Positions 34,693 through 37,665 of a stretch of 37,665 nucleotides of DNA are shown here, piece by piece (the first letter of the stretch is position 1; each line of letters starts with the position of its first letter). Under the pieces are notes generated by a model. That model ran no database searches, was not told the DNA's origin, and saw nothing but the letters and a program-made list of their open reading frames with translations. The position numbers and the translations under genes were made by a program. Origin of the DNA: Bacteriovorax sp. (GTDB lineage: Bacteria; Bdellovibrionota; Bacteriovoracia; Bacteriovoracales; Bacteriovoracaceae); contig JAQTTZ010000029.1 of NCBI GenBank assembly GCA_028710485.1, positions 1-37,665 on the forward strand, in the 5' to 3' direction.

Positions 34693-35408
34693 GACTTCAG
34701 TTCCTCCAGATATTTTAGAAATGGCCCCATATTCTTTTTGCCCTTAGGAGTTGAATTAATATAATCTTTCAAGACACTCTTGTATTTTGCGACTGCTTCT
34801 ATCCAAGAGACTGAACGCCCCAGCTGACCTTCGGCCAATTTCTTTTTTTGAAACAACCAGCGAACACCAGCTGCAATATTTATATTGGGATCATTTAAAT
34901 TCTTTTTAGTTAAAGTCAGGTAATGGTCTTTAAGTTCACCCTTTTCATTCCCAAGAATTTTTCGAGTATCATTCGTTACTTGAGTCAATCCTCTGGCACT
35001 ATTAGAATTTTTTTTATCAGCCAACTCTAATGGATTGAATCCGGACTCCGACGCAATCAATGCCTTTATGAGATTTGGATCTAATGGTTCAGTCGGCATC
35101 AAAACATCATTCCAATACTTGGTCCATCCTGAAATAAAAGAATCAAACCTGTTACCGCTATCAAATCCTAGTGGAATTGAACATGGCATATTTTCAAGTT
35201 TTAAAAAATATTGATTTGCAATTTCAGATATTTCATCAGGATACAGCTGATCTTTTCCAGATGGATTATCAGCACAATGCTCGTGGCGAACCGTCTCTGA
35301 TCCAGCTGGATTTTTATTACTTGGTGGAATATGCAATGGATGAATTTTAACCCAGTGTCTGCCTGGAGGGCAAAAACGCCAAGGATGAATTTTTTTTCCT
35401 TTTTCCAT
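34677..35408 (-). CDS. Lytic transglycosylase (SLT fold) with N-terminal adaptor, no signal peptide
   Basis: 243 residues. The SLT-type domain (about residues 108-215) has catalytic E121 in IKALIASESGFNP, ARGLTQVTN (GLMQ in most relatives) and NINIAAGVRWLF. It should cleave the glycan strand of peptidoglycan. The N-terminal 60 residues carry a distinctive HPWRFCPPGRHWV, HIPPSNKNPAG and NPSGKDQLYPDEI pattern, with no signal peptide or membrane segment, although the substrate is periplasmic. GAGGAA before the ATG fixes this start. It must therefore be delivered by a non-Sec route or released by lysis. It overlaps the exported partner gene and follows the broken dinD. Confidence 0.85.
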   Translation of the reverse strand: MEKGKKIHPWRFCPPGRHWVKIHPLHIPPSNKNPAGSETVRHEHCADNPSGKDQLYPDEISEIANQYFLKLENMPCSIPLGFDSGNRFDSFISGWTKYWNDVLMPTEPLDPNLIKALIASESGFNPLELADKKNSNSARGLTQVTNDTRKILGNEKGELKDHYLTLTKKNLNDPNINIAAGVRWLFQKKKLAEGQLGRSVSWIEAVAKYKSVLKDYINSTPKGKKNMGPFLKYLEELKSCKKT

Positions 35409-35456
35409 GCTTTATTTTCCTCTTGTTAACTATAGTTGAATAAAAAAAATTTAACC

Positions 35457-36336
35457 CTAGTCGTTCTTTGGTATTTTCTTAGGCAACTCGTTCTCTTTTA
35501 TCATCTTCTTTTCAGAAGATTTCACCCTACGCTGTAACTTTTTTAAATCTTCCTCTGCTGCAAGTTCTTCAGGTTTAATCCCTCTGTCGCCAAGCATACC
35601 CCGAACACTTTTGTTATTTTGAAGATGCTCATCAGTTATTGAATCTTCTCCTAACAAGTCATTCTGTTTTACCTTAAAATTTGTCATTTCAGTTGCGAGA
35701 TTTTTTGCAGCAATTGTTACGGTTGGTAGGAAGTCTGCCAAAGGCCTTCCTTGAGGAACCAAGAGTTTGGTTTTCATGTCCTGAGTTGTAAAGCCACCAA
35801 AAAGAACCTGATCCCCTTTCGAGCGAATACGGCCAAAGCCAGAATCATCGACTCCTCTTTCATAGATATTTTTAGAAAGTTCTGTTTCTGACTCAGTTAA
35901 TTTCTGACTCAGTTAATTTCTGACGGGCCTTTAAGCGTTCTTGTAATTCAATATGCTCTTCAATAATTTCCTGTTTTCTTGTTTGCACAGCAAAATAGGT
36001 CTGGGCAAATGCAATCTCATTTTTTCTAGAATCTCCATTCTGAGCGATCAGGTAACAGGCGTAGCGGGTGAGCATAATATCAGCGACTTCTCTCTTAGAT
36101 CCTGAGCCAATATCGACCATTTTGCTGACGTCGGCAAAATGGTTTTGAGAATCAACACCTGCGTTATTACAGGAAGTAATGGCCTTCTCAATAACATTTA
36201 TGAAATTTTTCCATTGCTCGTACCCCAACAAAGTCATCAAATCTCGGGCATACCAATAATTAGTATTGGATTCCTCCATCACATTTAGAATGCTATCAAA
36301 CTGAGATTTCAATTTTATAAGATTGCTATGTTTCAT
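35457..36336 (-). pseudogene. dinD: dinD-like gene split by a 16-bp tandem duplication
   Basis: The first part (147 residues) matches DinD: WYARDLMTLLGYEQWKNF, DIMLTRYACYLIAQNGDSRKNEI and AFAQTYFAVQTRKQE. The frame then stops at a duplicated 16-bp unit (35886-35917). Removing one copy restores reading through LTESETELSKNIYERGVDDS and on into the C-terminal half (from MKTKLLVPQGRPLADFLPTV), giving one protein of about 287 residues against 274 in E. coli. E. coli DinD is SOS-induced and inhibits RecA strand exchange. Here the gene is inactive or switchable. It has its own promoter at the right end of the island. Confidence 0.85.
35886..35924. repeat. 16-bp tandem duplication (TTCTGACTCAGTTAAT, about 2.4 copies)
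   Basis: Two exact 16-bp copies (35886-35901, 35902-35917) followed by the first seven bases of a third. Because 16 is not a multiple of three, the extra copy shifts the dinD frame and creates its stop. Such short tandem units can expand or contract by replication slippage. Confidence 0.92.
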
Positions 36337-36352
36337 ATTAAATCCTTTTTCA

Positions 36353-36382
36353 ATTATAGGATTTTTTACTCTGAAAATACAA
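36353..36382 (-). promoter_or_regulatory. Promoter of the dinD-like gene
   Basis: On the minus strand TTGTAT (36377-36382) and a perfect TATAAT (36353-36358) are separated by 18 bases. The predicted start leaves a ten-base leader beginning AGGA before the ATG. No LexA-type palindrome (CTGT-N8-ACAG or GAAC-N4-GTTC) overlaps it. Confidence 0.45.
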
Positions 36383-36456
36383 TTATCTAAAGTGATAGTT
36401 GCTTAGGTTGCAAAATATTTTTCACTTATAAAAAATTTCCGAGAGCATTTAAAAAA

Positions 36457-36496
36457 ACCGAGAACAAGACCGAGAACATTTTATTTTGTTCTCGGT
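36457..36496. terminator. Three-armed hairpin with two alternative pairings
   Basis: ACCGAGAACA occurs twice in direct order (36457-36467, 36469-36478), and its complement TGTTCTCGGT follows at 36487-36496. Read on the minus strand, the 36496 arm can pair with either of two arms, the second followed by TTTTTTT, which makes a good terminator; the first pairing would compete with it. It would stop rightward-to-leftward read-through into the island. The rest of 36337-36657 holds the dinD promoter, the 18-bp att copy and the ribosome-binding site of the next gene; I see no other coding sequence. Confidence 0.6.
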
Positions 36497-36578
36497 TCTT
36501 TTAAGCTGTCCTTAAGCATTCAATTTTGCTAACGTCAAAGTGAGGGTTTTGAAGGAAAAAGGTACGATAGTCGATACA

Positions 36579-36596
36579 CCTTCCCAGCCATTTTTT
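36579..36596. repeat. Copy of the tRNA-Asn 3' end (right att site of the island)
   Basis: CCTTCCCAGCCATTTTTT is identical to 34027-34044. A short TCGATACA in front resembles the T-loop TCGAT of the tRNA with a small gap, so similarity may extend further left. No other part of a tRNA is present. Confidence 0.65.
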
Positions 36597-36657
36597 TAGA
36601 TATCATCAAATCCTCCCTTATTTAATTACCATTTATCGATATTTCTAAGGATCTTCT

Positions 36658-37665
36658 ATGAAAGAGCAGTTATTTTCCAAAGATTTCCACAATAAACTTA
36701 AAAAAAATGTTGAAAAAACTTACCGTGATTTTATCGAAGACCTTCGCGATGATTTTAAACGTGGCTTCACCACTGATGTAGTTGATATTGATTTTTTAGA
36801 TCAGCTTTCAGACATACTAGAAGACGAATGCTTTGATAAATATTCACCTCTAAAATTTTACTGGTTAAACCTAGTTGATAACATTGTGTACATTATTCAG
36901 CTTCATGAAGAACTTTTAATTGAAGAAGATGTTGATACAGATGAATTAACAGAAATTGAGGATGAATTATTTAACTTTTGGAACGAATCAGAGCTTGCTG
37001 AAAGTTTTTTAAATTTTTTAAATGATGGCTCACCAATTATTGAAGCTTCAAATAACCTATTGCCCTTATTAGAAAATCAAATTATTTCATTTTATGTGCT
37101 TCATTTAAGCTTGTATCAGCAAGAATTTGACGATGCTCTTATGTATCAAACCATTCCAGAACTGGGTGATTATGAAAAGAAGTTCTATCTGGGTGATGAT
37201 CACCGTAAAGTATTTCTTAATAAAACACCTGAGACTTTTCCCTCCCTTCCTTTGCGCTTCATTTCGCCAGAGCAAAAAGTGCTTTCAATTGAAATTAATG
37301 ATAAGGCCATGACATTGCCAATTGAAACTACTCCGGTTTCTCTAGTCGTTGATGAATTGAACCTTTTTATTTTGCCCAATAGCGAATCAGGAGAAAAAAG
37401 AATTGAGGAGTTTAAAAAGAATATTTCTAAGGCTTTGGCAAATATTAAAAAAGTTGCACCTCATCTTTACACAACCTTTAAAAGTTTCACTCATACGATT
37501 GTGCCTGTAGATGAAAAAGGAATCGTGAGTTATTCAATGCAATCGCTCCCGGGCTACTCATCAATTAATATGTATGACCGCGATCAATTGGACTTAATGG
37601 ATGATCTTCTACATGAAAATGGGCACCATTATTTAAACACTTTTTTAAATAACCAAGATTTGATT
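36658..37665 (+). CDS. Large protein with HExxH motif, partial at the window end
   Basis: At least 336 residues, open to the window edge with no stop. AAGGA lies six bases before the ATG (start MKEQLFSKDFHNKLKKNVEK). The first ~200 residues are helical and acidic, with no signal peptide. A later segment (about 275-336) leads through PGYSSINMYDRDQLDLMDDL to HENGHH (H319, E320, H323), the HExxH of zinc or iron enzymes. The layout, a long N-terminal region and HExxH preceded by a D-rich helix near a GY/S-I-N stretch, resembles HExxH putative peptide-modification proteins (TIGR04267 type) more than classical secreted proteases. This resemblance is from memory and not tested. It lies just outside the island. 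Confidence 0.75.
   Translation, partial: MKEQLFSKDFHNKLKKNVEKTYRDFIEDLRDDFKRGFTTDVVDIDFLDQLSDILEDECFDKYSPLKFYWLNLVDNIVYIIQLHEELLIEEDVDTDELTEIEDELFNFWNESELAESFLNFLNDGSPIIEASNNLLPLLENQIISFYVLHLSLYQQEFDDALMYQTIPELGDYEKKFYLGDDHRKVFLNKTPETFPSLPLRFISPEQKVLSIEINDKAMTLPIETTPVSLVVDELNLFILPNSESGEKRIEEFKKNISKALANIKKVAPHLYTTFKSFTHTIVPVDEKGIVSYSMQSLPGYSSINMYDRDQLDLMDDLLHENGHHYLNTFLNNQDLI

Larger units (their letters stand above)
34027..36596. mobile_element. Probable small integrated island at tRNA-Asn
   Basis: The 18 bases CCTTCCCAGCCATTTTTT at 34027-34044 (3' end of tRNA-Asn and following T's) recur exactly at 36579-36596, with no tRNA attached. This is the pattern left by a tyrosine-recombinase element using a tRNA 3' end. 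The 2.5 kb between holds only minus-strand genes (dinD-like, lytic transglycosylase, exported protein) reading toward the tRNA. No integrase or excisionase gene is present, so it is a remnant, a passenger of another element, or was mobilised in trans. A chance duplication is possible but unlikely with this geometry. Confidence 0.6.

Noticed and set aside
35457..35777. Separate gene for the 106-residue C-terminal part of the dinD-like protein
   Set aside because: It lacks a ribosome-binding site and joins the N-terminal part in one frame when one copy of the 16-bp repeat is removed, so it is half of a broken gene.
36337..36456. LexA/SOS box before the dinD-like gene
   Set aside because: No palindrome of a known LexA type was found near the promoter, so SOS regulation cannot be claimed.

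Overview
The window is AT-rich, densely coded bacterial DNA. It carries LpxC and BamD (outer membrane), a full flagellar rod/ring/hook-associated set, many short gene overlaps and frequent GTG/TTG starts. Gene content and protein style suggest a Gram-negative flagellate of the Bdellovibrionota, most likely a Bacteriovorax/Halobacteriovorax-like predator. That placement is inference from gene style, not from a database search.

Left part (1-7393, mostly minus strand). The 5' end of an EF-Tu gene lies behind a tRNA operon in the order Thr(TGT)-Tyr(GTA)-Gly(TCC)-Thr(GGT)-tuf, the same order as the E. coli thrU-tyrU-glyT-thrT-tufB operon, with a clear promoter in front. Then follow rlmB, proS, lpxC, a hotdog thioesterase (+), and ruvC-ruvA-ruvB headed by a 57-residue membrane protein whose stop codon overlaps the ruvC start.

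Middle part. folD, gcvT and gcvH (+) give a C1/glycine block without gcvP. A small unknown gene follows, then a TonB-like protein and the operon xseB / degenerate patatin-like lipoprotein / PBP1A (minus). From 15628 to 25059 runs a flagellar operon: flgF, flgG, flgA, flgH, flgI, a short flgJ, flgM, a flgN-like gene, flgK, flgL, csrA and fliW. It ends at a strong bidirectional terminator. Facing it is a minus-strand envelope operon: an SH3/TPR membrane protein, a cyclic-nucleotide-binding protein, an AI-2E family permease, bamD and a TPR protein.

Right part. A class-III aminotransferase, astA and astD (+) make a partial arginine succinyltransferase (AST) operon. Two unknown coupled genes follow. 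From tRNA-Asn to an 18-bp copy of its 3' end at 36579-36596 lies a probable 2.5-kb integrated island with no integrase. Its genes all read toward the tRNA: a dinD-like gene broken by a 16-bp tandem duplication, a lytic transglycosylase with no signal peptide, and an overlapping gene for an exported cysteine-containing partner. The last two have the architecture of a peptidoglycan-hydrolase effector with periplasmic immunity protein (hypothesis). Beyond the island, a large protein with an HExxH motif runs off the window end.

The best candidates for something undescribed are the transglycosylase/partner pair on the tRNA island, the HExxH protein next to it, and the patatin-like lipoprotein that has lost its catalytic residues beside PBP1A.
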